Of a DNA stretch of 64,000 nt, positions 52,574-62,678 are shown piece after piece (positions within the stretch are counted from its first letter, which is position 1; each line of letters starts with the position of its first letter). Under the pieces are notes generated by a model. That model saw only the letters and a program-made list of their open reading frames with translations. It was not told the origin of the DNA and did not search any database. Where the stretch lies: NCBI GenBank assembly GCA_902826775.1, contig CADEHE010000007.1, positions 124,001-188,000 of the forward strand. The letters are read 5' to 3'. The translations under genes and the position numbers were made by a program. Source of the stretch: an uncultured Pseudomonadota bacterium. Its GTDB lineage: Bacteria; Pseudomonadota; Gammaproteobacteria; Burkholderiales; JALYOK01.

Positions 52574-54997
52574 TTACGTGTCTCTTGTAAAGACGGATTG
52601 GGTACCGGCGACGTGTGAGCCATCACTAAGACGAATAGCATCGTGCAACTGATCAAGGCTCATTGGACGAAAGAACAGGAATCCTTGGCCTTGCTGGCAA
52701 TTCAGCGAGCGCAACTTCGACGCCTGCGCTTCTGTCTCAATGCCTTCTGCGGTAGCAGATAGGCCCAGCGTGCGCGCTAGACTCAATATTGTTTCCACCA
52801 ACGCCGCGTCTTGGGCATTCTCACTTACACCTCGCACAAACGAGCGATCGATTTTCAAGACGTCAAGCGGTAGCTTTTTCAAGTAGGATAAAGAAGAATA
52901 GCCAGTCCCGAAGTCGTCCATTGCTATCTTGATGCCACGTTGCCTCAAAGCGCTCAGCGTAGCCACGCTATGCTGAAATTCCTTGACCACTACGCCTTCA
53001 GTTATCTCCAGTTTAAGGTGAGCAGGGTCAAAGCCAGTCACGGCCAATATGCGGTCTATGTCCTGCAATAGCGTCGGACTCTGAAATTGTCGTGGAGACA
53101 AATTGACGCTGAGTACTAGCACCCTGCCATCGGTATTTTCGTTTAAAGCATTGATGCTCAAGCATGCCTGTTCCAGCCCCCAAAGCCCGAGTTCGACGAT
53201 GTAGCCGGATTTTTCTGCAAGCGGAATGAACGTTGCCGGCGATATCGCGCCCCTTTCGGGATTGTTCCAACGCATCAACGCCTCAACCTCAACCACCGAG
53301 CCATCCGCAAGCGATACGATGGGTTGATAGACAACGCTCATGTGCCCAAGACGAATCGCTGAACGCAGATCGCGCTCAAGCGCGAGATGTTCGACGGCCG
53401 CGGCGCGCAGCTCTGGCTCGAAGAGTGCGAAGCGACCGCGCCCCTCCAACTTCGCTTTGTGCAGAGCGAGGTCTGCCTCGCGCAGCAAGTCGTCGTGAGT
53501 TTGCCCTTGGGCTCGCTGCGCAACGACACCTATGCTGCATCCGACATAGACAAGGCGATCAAATATCGTCATTGGCTCGGCGAGGCTATGCAGTATGCGA
53601 TCCGCGATGTTTACCGCAACAGCGGATTCATCGAGATCTTCCAGCAGAACAGTAAACTCGTCACCACCGAGGCGCGCAATGGTGTCACCGGGCCGCACGC
53701 AACTAGTTAGTCGTTCGGCCACTTGGATGAGCAATTGATCGCCCGCTGCGTGCCCCATTCCATCGTTGACCGCTTTGAAATTGTCCAGATCGACAAACAA
53801 CAACCCGATGTAGCGCCCGTTGCGTTTAGTACGAGCAAGCGACCGTTCGACCCGATCCTGAAACAGGGAACGATTCGGTAGCCCTGTCAGAGCGTCGTGG
53901 AATGCTTGGTGAGTTAGTTCGTGTTCTAGTGCTCGGCGCTCGGTGAAATCATGCAGTGTGACCACCAGGCCGCCGATCGCCGGGTCGAGCGAGAGATCTT
54001 GCAGCGCCATTTGGCTAACGCGTACAGTTCCGTCTGCGCGTCGTGCGCGGATTTCTAGCGATTGGCTTGACGAGTTCTGATGCACAAGCGCCCGCCAGGC
54101 CTGTTCGAGCTTTGGACCATCGTCAGGGTAGATTAGACTGGCCAATGGTTCCCCGATTAGCGCACCGGGCTGGTAGCCCCAGTGAGCGTGCAGCGCGTGG
54201 CTAGCAAAGCGCACGCGAGAATCTTGGTCGCATATTATGAAGACATCATTCGAATTCTCTATGAGCGCGCGCGTGCGCCGTTCGTTGAGCTTGGACGCCT
54301 CGAGCTGCTGTAGAGATTGAGTGCGTACTTTGTGCGCGTAGCTCCGCAACACTTTCCACAGGAGTGCCACTAACGCGCAACTCAAAACAATGCCTGCAAT
54401 TACCGCGATGAGGCCTCCATCGTGAGTGCGGCGCATCTTAGCGATGCCTTCGTGTGCTGCAAGGCGGTGCGCATCCGCAGCGGTAAACACTCGACTTTCT
54501 ATCACCTCAAATAAGGGATCGACTTCTTGTTCGTCAATCTTTAGAACTTGAGTGGAGTCACCTGCATCCACTGCAGCAAACATGCGTCTTATCGCAAGCA
54601 GATAGGCGTCTTGTCGCGCAAGAAGGTCGATGCTCATTGCCCTATCGGCCTGTTGTCCAAGCGATGCAATTTCGCGCGTTACTTGCCCGAAAGTCGCCGC
54701 AGTTTCTTGAAATTTTTTGCGAACAGACGTTGAGGGTTCCAAGCGGTACTTGCGCTCTAGCGATTCCTCTAGGATCACCGCGTTGCGCGCTTCCTCAAAG
54801 CGTTCGCTGAGCTGGATGTCTACGGTGGTTTGGCTAGTGACTGACCTTACATGTTGCTCGACGCTGAGACTGATCGCTGCCATCAAAAAGAGCACCAGCA
54901 GCAGGCCCACCGGGGCAAGGCGCTCCGCCGACAACAGCTTGCCTCCGGCGCTGTGCTGTGCCAATTCTGCTGGTTGGGTAAGGCTTCCGTTAGGCAT
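52574..54997 (-). CDS. Membrane-bound GGDEF-EAL (c-di-GMP) protein with PAS domain
   Basis: 807 residues. TM1 at about 30-48, a periplasmic helical sensor of about 150 residues (CHASE3-like), TM2 at about 197-217, a PAS domain (about 245-365), a GGDEF domain with intact GGDEF and an inhibitory RPGD site five residues before it, and an EAL domain with VEALMRW and DDFGTGYSSL. It can both make and degrade c-di-GMP by sequence. Stand-alone gene. Confidence 0.93.
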   Translation of the reverse strand: MPNGSLTQPAELAQHSAGGKLLSAERLAPVGLLLVLFLMAAISLSVEQHVRSVTSQTTVDIQLSERFEEARNAVILEESLERKYRLEPSTSVRKKFQETAATFGQVTREIASLGQQADRAMSIDLLARQDAYLLAIRRMFAAVDAGDSTQVLKIDEQEVDPLFEVIESRVFTAADAHRLAAHEGIAKMRRTHDGGLIAVIAGIVLSCALVALLWKVLRSYAHKVRTQSLQQLEASKLNERRTRALIENSNDVFIICDQDSRVRFASHALHAHWGYQPGALIGEPLASLIYPDDGPKLEQAWRALVHQNSSSQSLEIRARRADGTVRVSQMALQDLSLDPAIGGLVVTLHDFTERRALEHELTHQAFHDALTGLPNRSLFQDRVERSLARTKRNGRYIGLLFVDLDNFKAVNDGMGHAAGDQLLIQVAERLTSCVRPGDTIARLGGDEFTVLLEDLDESAVAVNIADRILHSLAEPMTIFDRLVYVGCSIGVVAQRAQGQTHDDLLREADLALHKAKLEGRGRFALFEPELRAAAVEHLALERDLRSAIRLGHMSVVYQPIVSLADGSVVEVEALMRWNNPERGAISPATFIPLAEKSGYIVELGLWGLEQACLSINALNENTDGRVLVLSVNLSPRQFQSPTLLQDIDRILAVTGFDPAHLKLEITEGVVVKEFQHSVATLSALRQRGIKIAMDDFGTGYSSLSYLKKLPLDVLKIDRSFVRGVSENAQDAALVETILSLARTLGLSATAEGIETEAQASKLRSLNCQQGQGFLFFRPMSLDQLHDAIRLSDGSHVAGTQSVFTRDT

Positions 54998-55654
54998 TGC
55001 TCAGAATCTGTTATCACCGGATCACAGTGATATCGGCGGGCCGGCGGCAAGCTTTAGGCGAAGGAGATGGCTTGGGCCCTAGCAAGTTCGGGCAAGTCGT
55101 TTTAGTGCCCGAAGGTCACCCTTTCCGAGCGGCCGTTCCACTCTCGCAGACAGTGGGATTCCAGCAGGCGAGTTGATTCGAGCCGCGGTACGAGGTGCTC
55201 GACAGCGTCGCGTTGCGTAGAGCTGATCGGCGGAAACTACCGCTTCAGTAGTGGGGATATACGTCTAGTCAGCCCACAAGCCATCTACTCTGCCCGCCCA
55301 AAGAGTGGCAACGCGCTCCCGTAGCGACGCGAAACCAGTTGCTGCGGACAGACGTTGCATCGTGGTGAGCAAGACTTCACTTCGGGGCGACGTTGACGGC
55401 TCTCTCGGCAGCGACTCGCGGCGTGTAACCTCGATGCCCGACAGCCGACGAACAGGAAGTCGGCTTCGCCCTAAAACCGCACTCTTGCAGCGCACCACTC
55501 TTTTCGGATCGGCGATGCGCCGGTCACGCACGCGAAAGGCAAACCACGCTCGTCGCCACGGCGGCTTTGCAGCGGAACTGTTCAACTCGTTGTGCGCCGC
55601 GTCATCCGGTGGCCCTTGGTCGCCGAAGTCCAGCACCCTGCGCGCGCATAGACA
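54998..55654. other. Intergenic region of about 650 bp
   Basis: Frames on both strands (55265-55636 minus, 55305-55658 plus) overlap each other and lack family signals. I cannot support a gene. Confidence 0.4.
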
Positions 55655-57049
55655 CTAGAACCGACTCCAAAAGGCGACCTTTCGCGAGTGCGCGTGGCGG
55701 ATCGAAGCTTCGAACGCTTCATGGGTCTCCAGCGCGCCGTAATCGAAGAGCTGGGTGTCCAGGCGCCGCAGCGTGCGCAAGTAGTCTGCCGCGTGTCCGT
55801 AAGCGCGCGCATATGCGCGCGCCAGAATGGCCAGGAGCAGCGCCCGGTAGCACACAATGGCGGCGCGCGGGCGCTGGTTCTCCAGCGCTTGCGCGAGTGG
55901 CACCAGGTGATAGTACGACTCACCGCGCACGCTCGCCCGGCGGGCAATGAGCACCTGCTCCGCTCCCGCATCATCGTTAAGCGCGAGTAACAGTCGGGCC
56001 GCGGCAACCGGATCGTCGAGCGCATGCGCGCGTGCGCGCGCAAGTTCTGTCGCGCTCGCCTGCTCGGCAGGGGCTAGACTGATCTTCCAGGCTTCGAAAT
56101 CGTCCAGCGAGCCGCTGCGCTCGAACAGCTCGCGGCGCACTTGGCGTAGGCGCTCGGTTTCGCCCAGGGCCGCATAAACCTCGGCGAGCAGGTGCCGGGA
56201 TACCTCTTCTGCGTGCATCCCATCCCTCTCAAGCCACGCCAGCGCCTCGCGTGGACGGCCGCGGCGCAGGTAGCGCTGCGCGAACTGCTCTCTCTGCCGC
56301 AGATCCGGGTCAGGATTGATGCGCAGTGCGGTCCGGGTCGACAAGTCCGGGTTGCCCAAGGCATCGGCGATGAGCTCAATCGCAGCCGCCGCCCGGAATG
56401 CCCCGTGTTCGCGCCGCCCAGCCTCGCGCGCAGCAAGCCCCTCATCAAGATCGGCTTCATAGCGCTGCGCCAAGGCACGCAGGCCGGGTTCCTCGAAGAG
56501 CAGCTCCGCGTGCTTCAGCAGCGCGTCGCGCGCACCGTATTGATCGGCAGCAACCAATGCATAGACACGCTCAACCCAGTGGGCGATGTGGCGATTACCC
56601 TGCGCCTTGGCGGCACGCAGCCACAGGCGGCAGGCCGCGCGGATGGCGTCGCCGATGGCTGCGTCCGAATCGTCGGCCTGCTCGAAGAACTCAGCATCGT
56701 TGCCCAGGAACGCCTCGACCAGTTGCAGCGCTTGCGCCGCATCCAAAGGCAACAGTTCGCGTTCGATCTCATCGAGCCAGGCTTGCAGCTCACGGCCAAA
56801 GTCTGCGGCGGCGCCGCGCCCGCGAAAGCGCTTGGGGTGTTTCCAGCCTTCCAGCCGCGTGCGAAAGACGTTGGCTAAGCCCGCCGGATCATGCGACAAG
56901 GCATGGCGCTCCAGGCGCTCGGAAGCTTCAGGATGGCTCTGGGCTAGCTCGGCGAGCAGATCGGCCAGGGTTTCCTTGGGCACCTGGCGCAGCGCCGCGG
57001 CCAAGCGTGTCCGCTGCGAATCGATAAGCGCGCTCTCCTTCTTAGCCAT
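55655..57049 (-). CDS. DUF6880-like helical repeat protein
   Basis: 464 residues, nearly all alpha-helical with TPR-like pairs (RYLRRGRPREALAWLERDG; HLLAEVYAALGETERLRQVRRELF). The ending SRKVAFWSRF is typical of the DUF6880 group, in which I place it from memory. No signal or TM. Probably a scaffold protein. 27 nt after the conserved gene at 57077-57508. Confidence 0.6.
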   Translation of the reverse strand: MAKKESALIDSQRTRLAAALRQVPKETLADLLAELAQSHPEASERLERHALSHDPAGLANVFRTRLEGWKHPKRFRGRGAAADFGRELQAWLDEIERELLPLDAAQALQLVEAFLGNDAEFFEQADDSDAAIGDAIRAACRLWLRAAKAQGNRHIAHWVERVYALVAADQYGARDALLKHAELLFEEPGLRALAQRYEADLDEGLAAREAGRREHGAFRAAAAIELIADALGNPDLSTRTALRINPDPDLRQREQFAQRYLRRGRPREALAWLERDGMHAEEVSRHLLAEVYAALGETERLRQVRRELFERSGSLDDFEAWKISLAPAEQASATELARARAHALDDPVAAARLLLALNDDAGAEQVLIARRASVRGESYYHLVPLAQALENQRPRAAIVCYRALLLAILARAYARAYGHAADYLRTLRRLDTQLFDYGALETHEAFEASIRHAHSRKVAFWSRF

Positions 57050-57076
57050 ACGGCAACCGCACGATGCGATGGGTTT

Positions 57077-57508
57077 CTAGGCGAAGTGCACCAATTCGCA
57101 CTTAAGCTCTCCCAGTGCCGCGGCAATCAGCGTTTTTTCAAGGGCCGGCGTGGGTTTCCAGCGTCCACCCCGCACGATAAAACGACTTGCGGCGTCCACG
57201 ACCACATCCTTCGCGCCGCGCTCGCCCAGCCCAATATCGATCGCGGCAGCCGTTTGTTGCATGAGTTGATCGGCTTGCGCCACGCCTGCGGCGTCGAACT
57301 CAAGCATGTAGAAAACAAGGCGCATAATTTGGGAGGGCAAGCGATCGACTAACTCAACCGTTGCCTCCGCTGCGCGCACGCGCTGTGACGCGAACGCTGG
57401 AATTCTGAGCGCCTGCGGCGACGACAGCATCTCGACATACCGCGCTGCCGGGAATCGGTAAAGACGGCCTTCGCGATCAAACACAAAGGTGCGAGTTGAC
57501 AATGTCAT
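57077..57508 (-). CDS. Conserved hypothetical protein
   Basis: 143 residues. N-terminus FVFDREGRLYRFPAARYVEM, then helical segments. No signal or TM. Same strand and close spacing to the DUF6880-like gene suggest a two-gene unit. No function can be assigned. Confidence 0.55.
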   Translation of the reverse strand: MTLSTRTFVFDREGRLYRFPAARYVEMLSSPQALRIPAFASQRVRAAEATVELVDRLPSQIMRLVFYMLEFDAAGVAQADQLMQQTAAAIDIGLGERGAKDVVVDAASRFIVRGGRWKPTPALEKTLIAAALGELKCELVHFA

Positions 57509-57658
57509 CGCGAGATTCTCGCCAACCGCTAGGGAGAGGTCAATGACGCCTCGTTGACGGCGGCCAAACGGCAGCGCTCGGGCTGCTTATTAAGCACGCT
57601 CCTAAAGCAATCTAGGATTTCGTGCAATTTGCATGCGCACGGCGTCGATGACGCACCG

Positions 57659-59992
57659 CTACGCTCCGACGTCACCCTTCTCGGTGTATAAGTCGATCTG
57701 CCGATCATCGCCGATCACGCGTTCGAAATCGATCCCCAAGATTTCTAACACGGTATCGGCAACCGGCTTAACTTGCTTTGCGACGTAGTGTTCGCGATCG
57801 AGAGCGTGCTGAACGTTGTCGACTGGCTCTGGCCCTGCGGTCGTGATGACATATGAAATCAGCCTGGAGGCTTGCTTCGATTTGCGCGCCGCGACCACGT
57901 GTTGCGGCGAGCTCGCGGTGTAATCCTCAGCCCCTTTGCGCAAGTTCTTACGGTAGACGAGCGTATCGTCGAGACTGCCGCGGCGCACATCCTGCACGAC
58001 GCCGGCGAGGTATCGATCGACGGCTTCGCCGGCGAAGAGGCGGCGATAGAGTTCGCGCTGCACCTGTTTGGCCAGCGCGGTCCAGTCGCGGCGCACGACC
58101 TCCATACCGACAAACTCGATCGCTTTGCCATCAACGAGACCCGCGTAGCGCTTGCGCGCGCCACCCACCCCGCCGCGAACGCGCGGAAGGAGAAGTTTCA
58201 GATAGAGCTTCTCGAACTCCAACTCCAACCGGCTCGGCAGACGCCAGCGTTCGTCGATATAGCGCGCCAGCGCATCGTTGAGCTGCGCCGCGAGCTGCGG
58301 CCCTGCGGCGCGCGCGGCATCGGTACTCATCGTGCCCGCGTGCACGAACAAGCTGTCCGTATCGCCGTAGAGCACACGAAAGCCTGCGGTCTCAAACCAT
58401 TGTTTGGACCACAGCAACAGCTCGCGTCCGAGCCCGGTGATCGCGTTCGGCAGCGCCGGGTTGTGAAAACGGCACGCCGGTGTACCAAGCACACCATAGA
58501 AGGAATTCATGAGGATCTTGATCGCGTTCGACGCCACTGTATCGCCGGCTTGTTTGGCGGCCTCGCGGCGCGGAAACAGCTCATCCAGCATGCTCGGCAA
58601 GATGGCGGGCTCGCGCCGAAATGCCCCGCCCGGTGTGGCAATCACATCAGCGCCCGGCGCCGGATTCGGTACGTAACCCAGCGGATCGATGTTGAACGTG
58701 CGGATGATACTTGGATACAGGCTCTTGAAGTCGAATACCCAGACGTTGGCGTGCAACCCCGTTACCGGTTCCAGCACATGACCGCCATGTTGAACCGCAT
58801 GCACGCGCGAATCGCTGCTGCGAACGCTCGGCGCAACGATCCCGCGCTTACCGAGTGCGCTCAAGTACAAGAAGTCGAAGGACGCGATGCTCGCGGCCAC
58901 GCGATCGGGCGTCATGCCGGTGAGTTGGCTGCGCGCGAAGGCGAGGTCGATCAAGTTCAACTTGTTGACAATATCCAACGCCAAACGGGCGTCGGTACGA
59001 GCGTAGTGCGCGAAGGCCGTCAGGTCGTGCCGATAGTTGTGTGCGATCTCGGCGCCGCGATCGTGCGCGGCGCCGGTGAGCGCTTTGCCCTCACCCAACA
59101 CTTCGCGGGCCACCGCGTCCAGGGAGTAATCCTCCATGCGCACAAACGCACCGCGCAGCAGATCGATTCCATCCAGCACCAAGCGCCCGGTGATGGTGGC
59201 GTGTGCACTGCCGAAGTAGCCTGCGGCCTCGCGCAGCTGCGGCGATCCGGGTTCGCGCCCAAGGTTTAGCGGATGGCGAACGCGAGCCGCGACTCGCTGC
59301 AGCACGCTCAAGTCGAAATCGATCACGTTCCAGCCTGTGAGGACGTCGGGATCGAGCTGCGCCACGCGGACGCAGAAGGCTTCCAACGCCGCGTACTCAG
59401 TGGCGCACCCTACCGCTCGCTCGGGCAAGGGTCGGCCGCTGCCGTCAACGATCAGGACTTCGTCAGCGCCGAGTCCGTAGAGGGCAATGGCTAACAGGCG
59501 CTGTGCTTTCGGATCGGTTTCAATGTCGAACGACAACACCCGCGGCTGGATCCGCACGTCCGAAGGGCGAAGCTCGGGATCGTCGAAAATCCACAGGCCG
59601 CTTGAATCGGCTTTCGCGTCGCCTTCAATCTCGCAGCCGCCCTGAATGCCGCGTTCGATCAGGTAGCGTGTGGCGAAGCGCACATCGGCTTCGAACGTAT
59701 CGATATCGGCAGCGTGCAGCCGGTCGCGTAGCGCTGCGACGTCGTTGGGAGCATCGGCGTCCACTCGGCTTACCGGCTCGCCGCGAAAGGTCCGCTTCTG
59801 CGTGTTGGCTAGCGCGCCGGCACGCGTGCCATCCTTGGAGCACACGTAGAGGTGCGGGCGCTGACGAAAATCGCGTACCAAAAAGCTTTGCCCGTTTTCG
59901 AGCCGGCCGTACAGGTGGACGACAGGCACGCGATTTTTCGCAACGGACATCATCCGGTAGCTCGCTTGCAACAGCACGCCACGAATTCTCAT
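57659..59992 (-). CDS. polB: DNA polymerase II (family B)
   Basis: 777 residues. 3'-5' exonuclease motifs: SFDIETD, WNVIDFDL and YARTD. Polymerase motifs: DFKSLYPSIIRTF (motif A), KILMNSFYGVLG (motif B) and YGDTDSLFV (motif C). Complete. In E. coli the enzyme is SOS-induced and helps replication restart and lesion bypass. It lies beside a broken SRAP gene, also a DNA-damage protein. Confidence 0.95.
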   Translation of the reverse strand: MRIRGVLLQASYRMMSVAKNRVPVVHLYGRLENGQSFLVRDFRQRPHLYVCSKDGTRAGALANTQKRTFRGEPVSRVDADAPNDVAALRDRLHAADIDTFEADVRFATRYLIERGIQGGCEIEGDAKADSSGLWIFDDPELRPSDVRIQPRVLSFDIETDPKAQRLLAIALYGLGADEVLIVDGSGRPLPERAVGCATEYAALEAFCVRVAQLDPDVLTGWNVIDFDLSVLQRVAARVRHPLNLGREPGSPQLREAAGYFGSAHATITGRLVLDGIDLLRGAFVRMEDYSLDAVAREVLGEGKALTGAAHDRGAEIAHNYRHDLTAFAHYARTDARLALDIVNKLNLIDLAFARSQLTGMTPDRVAASIASFDFLYLSALGKRGIVAPSVRSSDSRVHAVQHGGHVLEPVTGLHANVWVFDFKSLYPSIIRTFNIDPLGYVPNPAPGADVIATPGGAFRREPAILPSMLDELFPRREAAKQAGDTVASNAIKILMNSFYGVLGTPACRFHNPALPNAITGLGRELLLWSKQWFETAGFRVLYGDTDSLFVHAGTMSTDAARAAGPQLAAQLNDALARYIDERWRLPSRLELEFEKLYLKLLLPRVRGGVGGARKRYAGLVDGKAIEFVGMEVVRRDWTALAKQVQRELYRRLFAGEAVDRYLAGVVQDVRRGSLDDTLVYRKNLRKGAEDYTASSPQHVVAARKSKQASRLISYVITTAGPEPVDNVQHALDREHYVAKQVKPVADTVLEILGIDFERVIGDDRQIDLYTEKGDVGA

Positions 59993-60022
59993 GAGCGTGA
60001 AATCCGCCCTGCACTACCCGCG

Positions 60023-60738
60023 CTACTGCAGATCAATCGGCTCCACCAACTCGGGGCCTTCCGCTTTCGCACTGTTTACCAGGGTGCGCACAGGGAAGTG
60101 GACGAACTGCGTTTGCGCGTGCGCCAGCAGTTCCTCGCACGCCGGCGCACCCTGAAGCGCCGGATCCAGCCAAGCGCGCACGAGTTCATCCGGTAAGACG
60201 ATCGGCGCACGATCGTGAACCGATGATATGCTTGCGGGCGCCGCGCGCGTGAGAATCGCGCAAGTGCGCAGCGACGCACCCCCATCGGGCGGCGTCCACA
60301 ACGACTGCAGGCCTCCGAAGCAAAACGGCTGTGCATCGGCTCGGCGTAGCACGGACGGCTGTTTGTACGCCTTGACTTCGCCGGGGGCGCTGTCCACCCG
60401 CTCTTTTTTTTTGCTTGCCATTCGTACCAAGCGGTTGCCGGAATCGCGACGTGCCATTTGCCGCTTCGGTAAGCGTCACGCCACATCGGCTTCGCCGCCG
60501 CCTCCTCGCTGCGCGCATTGATCGACATCGCGGGCGCTTTGGCTTGCTTCCACCAGTGCGGCACGAACGACCAGCGCGCTTCGGCTAGCTCTAATCCATC
60601 CTCGGTGTGGCGCAGGATCGGAACAACGGAGGTGGGTGTCACGTTGTAGCGCAGCGCGAACGGCCCGCCGCTGCGTCGACCGATGGCCCAATAGCGTTCG
60701 ATGGCCGCAGTATCCGGATGTATGTAGCGTCCGCACAT
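60023..60738 (-). pseudogene. SRAP (SOS response-associated peptidase, YedK/HMCES family) with frameshift at poly-A
   Basis: Frame 1 from ATG 60738 has C2 (MCGRYI), the Asn of SINARSE and the Glu of WYEW. At a run of nine A (complement of about 60403-60411) the frame changes, and the second frame continues KKKERVDSAPGEVKAY... with SSVHDRAP (active-site His) to the stop at 60023. One base more would restore a full SRAP of about 238 residues. SRAP crosslinks to abasic sites in ssDNA. Confidence 0.8.
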
Positions 60739-60753
60739 GAGGACGCAGTTTAC

Positions 60754-61058
60754 CTAACTCATTGCGTGCAGCGAGTCTTCGGAATCGGACAGCATCCAAG
60801 TTTGCGCGAAGTCGCGGTCGTTGATGCATTCGAAGCCGCACAACACGATGCGCCGGTGATCGACGTAGAGCAGCGTTACGTCCTTGAGCGGGGGCACCAG
60901 ATCGTTGGATGGGCGCTCGCAATCCACGAACCGCGCGGTCCTGTGCGCCGGCGCAGTGTCGCATCGTCGCCATCGCGCACTTCCAACTCTCCCAGCAAGC
61001 CTTGCGCCCCGGCGATCTGCCAGCGCGGCCGCATACGTCCCTGACGTTGCAGCAGCAG
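60754..61058 (-). pseudogene. Hypothetical gene, apparently frameshifted and cut by the IS200/IS605 element
   Basis: The plausible protein reads GAQGLLGELEVRDGDDATLRR in one frame up to about 60925. It then continues FVDCERPSNDLVPPLKDV... in the next frame to the stop at 60754. At 61059 the tnpB element begins, so the 5' end is lost or displaced. Family not recognised. Confidence 0.35.
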
Positions 61059-61260
61059 TTGACATCCTCTTCCACCCAAGCGCGAGGCGCTATGGATGGA
61101 GATTCCCGGAGGGGCTCAGTTCCGAGATGGTTCCTGCCAACGGAATTCCTACTGACATTCCTTGAGCCGCTGAGTGCGGCCTTGAGCGCAGCGGCGGGTG
61201 CCACGCGCCCTCACAGGCATGAGTTTCCGCGTATCCCGCGGTACACGCCGGGCATCCGCC
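61059..61260 (-). ncRNA. Possible omega-RNA (reRNA) at the tnpB 3' end
   Basis: TnpB guide RNAs derive from the 3' part of tnpB and the right end of the element, with the guide just beyond the end. Here the GC-rich inverted segments at about 61070-61200 would form the scaffold. The guide would start at 61058 going left on the minus strand. This is inferred from family knowledge. Boundaries are approximate. Confidence 0.3.
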
Positions 61261-62409
61261 CGGCTGAGCTTCTTTGTTTGCGGACAACATCGCGTGTGCC
61301 GCAGCCAAGATATTCTTCGCCGCATTGCGGTCGGCGTGCTCTGCGTGGCCGCAGAGCGTGCATTTGAACAACTGTGCTTTGCGATTCTCCAATGCAACGT
61401 GGCCGCACGCGCTGCACCGCTGGCTCGTGTACGCCGGTGCCACTGCCACCAGCATCAAACCACGCCAGGTGCATTTGTACTCCAGCATCTGCCGCGTCAT
61501 CGACCAAGCGTTGCGCAGAATCGCGCGGTTCAACCCGCTTTTAGCCTTCACGTTCTTTCCGGGTTTGTCCAGCGTGCCGGCTGCCGAGACGCTCATGTGT
61601 TTGACCGCCAGATCCTCAATGGCGATCAGCCCATGGTTTCTGACGAGCTGCGTGGTGCGCTGATGCAGGAAGTCGCGGCGTATCGCCGCAATCCGGGCGT
61701 GGCACGCTGCTACGCGCTGGCGCGTCTTGACACGGTTGCGCGATCCCTTCTTCTTGCGGCTAAGCGATTGTTGGAGCCGTTTCATGCGCCGTTCGTATCG
61801 ACCGAGTTTCAAGGGCAACACGATAGGATCGCCGACACTTGGCATGATGGTCGTGGTGGCGCCGAAGTCCAATCCTACCGCCGAGGTCGCATTCGGAAGC
61901 GCTACGTCAAGTTCGCGTTCGGTTTGTAACGAAGCCAGCCATCGACCGCGCTCCTGGCGCAGCGTCACATTCTTCAACTCACCCAACGCCTCGCGGCTGT
62001 GCCGCAAGCGCACCGCGCCGAATTTGGGTAAGTGAACGACGCCAACTGTGCCATCGTAACGGCAGTCTTGCGGCAGGCGCAGTGTGTCGCCTTCACCGCG
62101 CTTTTTGAACCGCGGCGCACCGAAGCACGAGCTGTAGGTGCGCTCCCACGCGGTACATAGATCTTTGAGTGCTTGCTGGAGCGCTTGCGCGGGCGGTTCG
62201 CACAGCCATGGATGGTTTTGTTTGAGGGCGGGCAAGCGTGCACACAGCGCGGCATAGCCTGGCCGTCTGCGCCCTTCTGCCAGTTCGGACTTCTGGTGCG
62301 CGAGTGCTTCGTTGAAGACGAAGCGTCGGCAGCCGATCCAACGTCGCAACAGGGCCTGCTTGCGCGGCTTGAGGCGCAGAACGTATTGGAAGCCTTGTCG
62401 AATGAGCAT
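61090..62409 (-). CDS. tnpB: TnpB RNA-guided nuclease (IS605 OrfB)
   Basis: 439 residues from ATG 62409 (a GTG at 62421 is less likely). N-terminal helix-turn-helix domain. RuvC residues D (VGLDFGATTT), E (IAIEDLAVKH) and D (EHADRNAAKNI) are intact. Zinc ribbon with CSACGH and CTLCGH. C-terminal extension of about 65 residues runs into the element end. The nuclease therefore looks functional while the tnpA partner is not. Confidence 0.88.
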   Translation of the reverse strand: MLIRQGFQYVLRLKPRKQALLRRWIGCRRFVFNEALAHQKSELAEGRRRPGYAALCARLPALKQNHPWLCEPPAQALQQALKDLCTAWERTYSSCFGAPRFKKRGEGDTLRLPQDCRYDGTVGVVHLPKFGAVRLRHSREALGELKNVTLRQERGRWLASLQTERELDVALPNATSAVGLDFGATTTIMPSVGDPIVLPLKLGRYERRMKRLQQSLSRKKKGSRNRVKTRQRVAACHARIAAIRRDFLHQRTTQLVRNHGLIAIEDLAVKHMSVSAAGTLDKPGKNVKAKSGLNRAILRNAWSMTRQMLEYKCTWRGLMLVAVAPAYTSQRCSACGHVALENRKAQLFKCTLCGHAEHADRNAAKNILAAAHAMLSANKEAQPGGCPACTAGYAETHACEGAWHPPLRSRPHSAAQGMSVGIPLAGTISELSPSGNLHP

Positions 62410-62448
62410 TCGGCTGTACACTGTCTATTAATACAGTCTACCGAGCCG

Positions 62449-62631
62449 CCTGATGCGCGTCAACACTTCAAGAGCGTTACAAGCCGACTGCTGCGCAAGG
62501 AATTTCCAGCGCTTCGCGACAAGTACCGCAACCCCGTACTGTGGAGTCGCAGCTATTTCGTTGCTAGCGTCGGTGGCGCGCCCTTGTCGGTGGTCAAGCA
62601 GTACAATGTGCAGCAAGCAAGACCCTTGTGA
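62449..62631 (+). pseudogene. 3' fragment of IS200-type Y1 transposase gene (tnpA)
   Basis: 60 codons reading PDARQHFKSVTSRLLRKEFP, then NPVLWSRSYFVASVGGAPLS and VVKQYNVQQ to TGA. This matches the C-terminal half of IS200 TnpA. The tyrosine in VKQYNVQQ should be the catalytic one. The N-terminal half with the HUH motif is missing. Confidence 0.75.
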
Positions 62632-62678
62632 GGATGTTCCGGCAGGTTTTGATTTTCCGTCCGACTTCTAGCGGGGTG

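Larger units (their letters stand above)
61059..62640 (-). mobile_element. IS200/IS605-family element with tnpB and 5'-truncated tnpA
   Basis: tnpB on the minus strand and the 3' part of a Y1 transposase on the plus strand are divergent. The ends carry matching octamers: ACATCCTC at 61062-61069 and GAGGATGT at 62630-62637. TTGAC at the left border (TCAA on the minus strand) is the kind of tetranucleotide these elements use. With tnpA truncated it cannot move on its own. Confidence 0.65.

Noticed and set aside
55265-55658. Overlapping open frames on both strands after the DUF6880-like gene
   Set aside because: Each is the shadow of the other, without start signals or recognisable domains.
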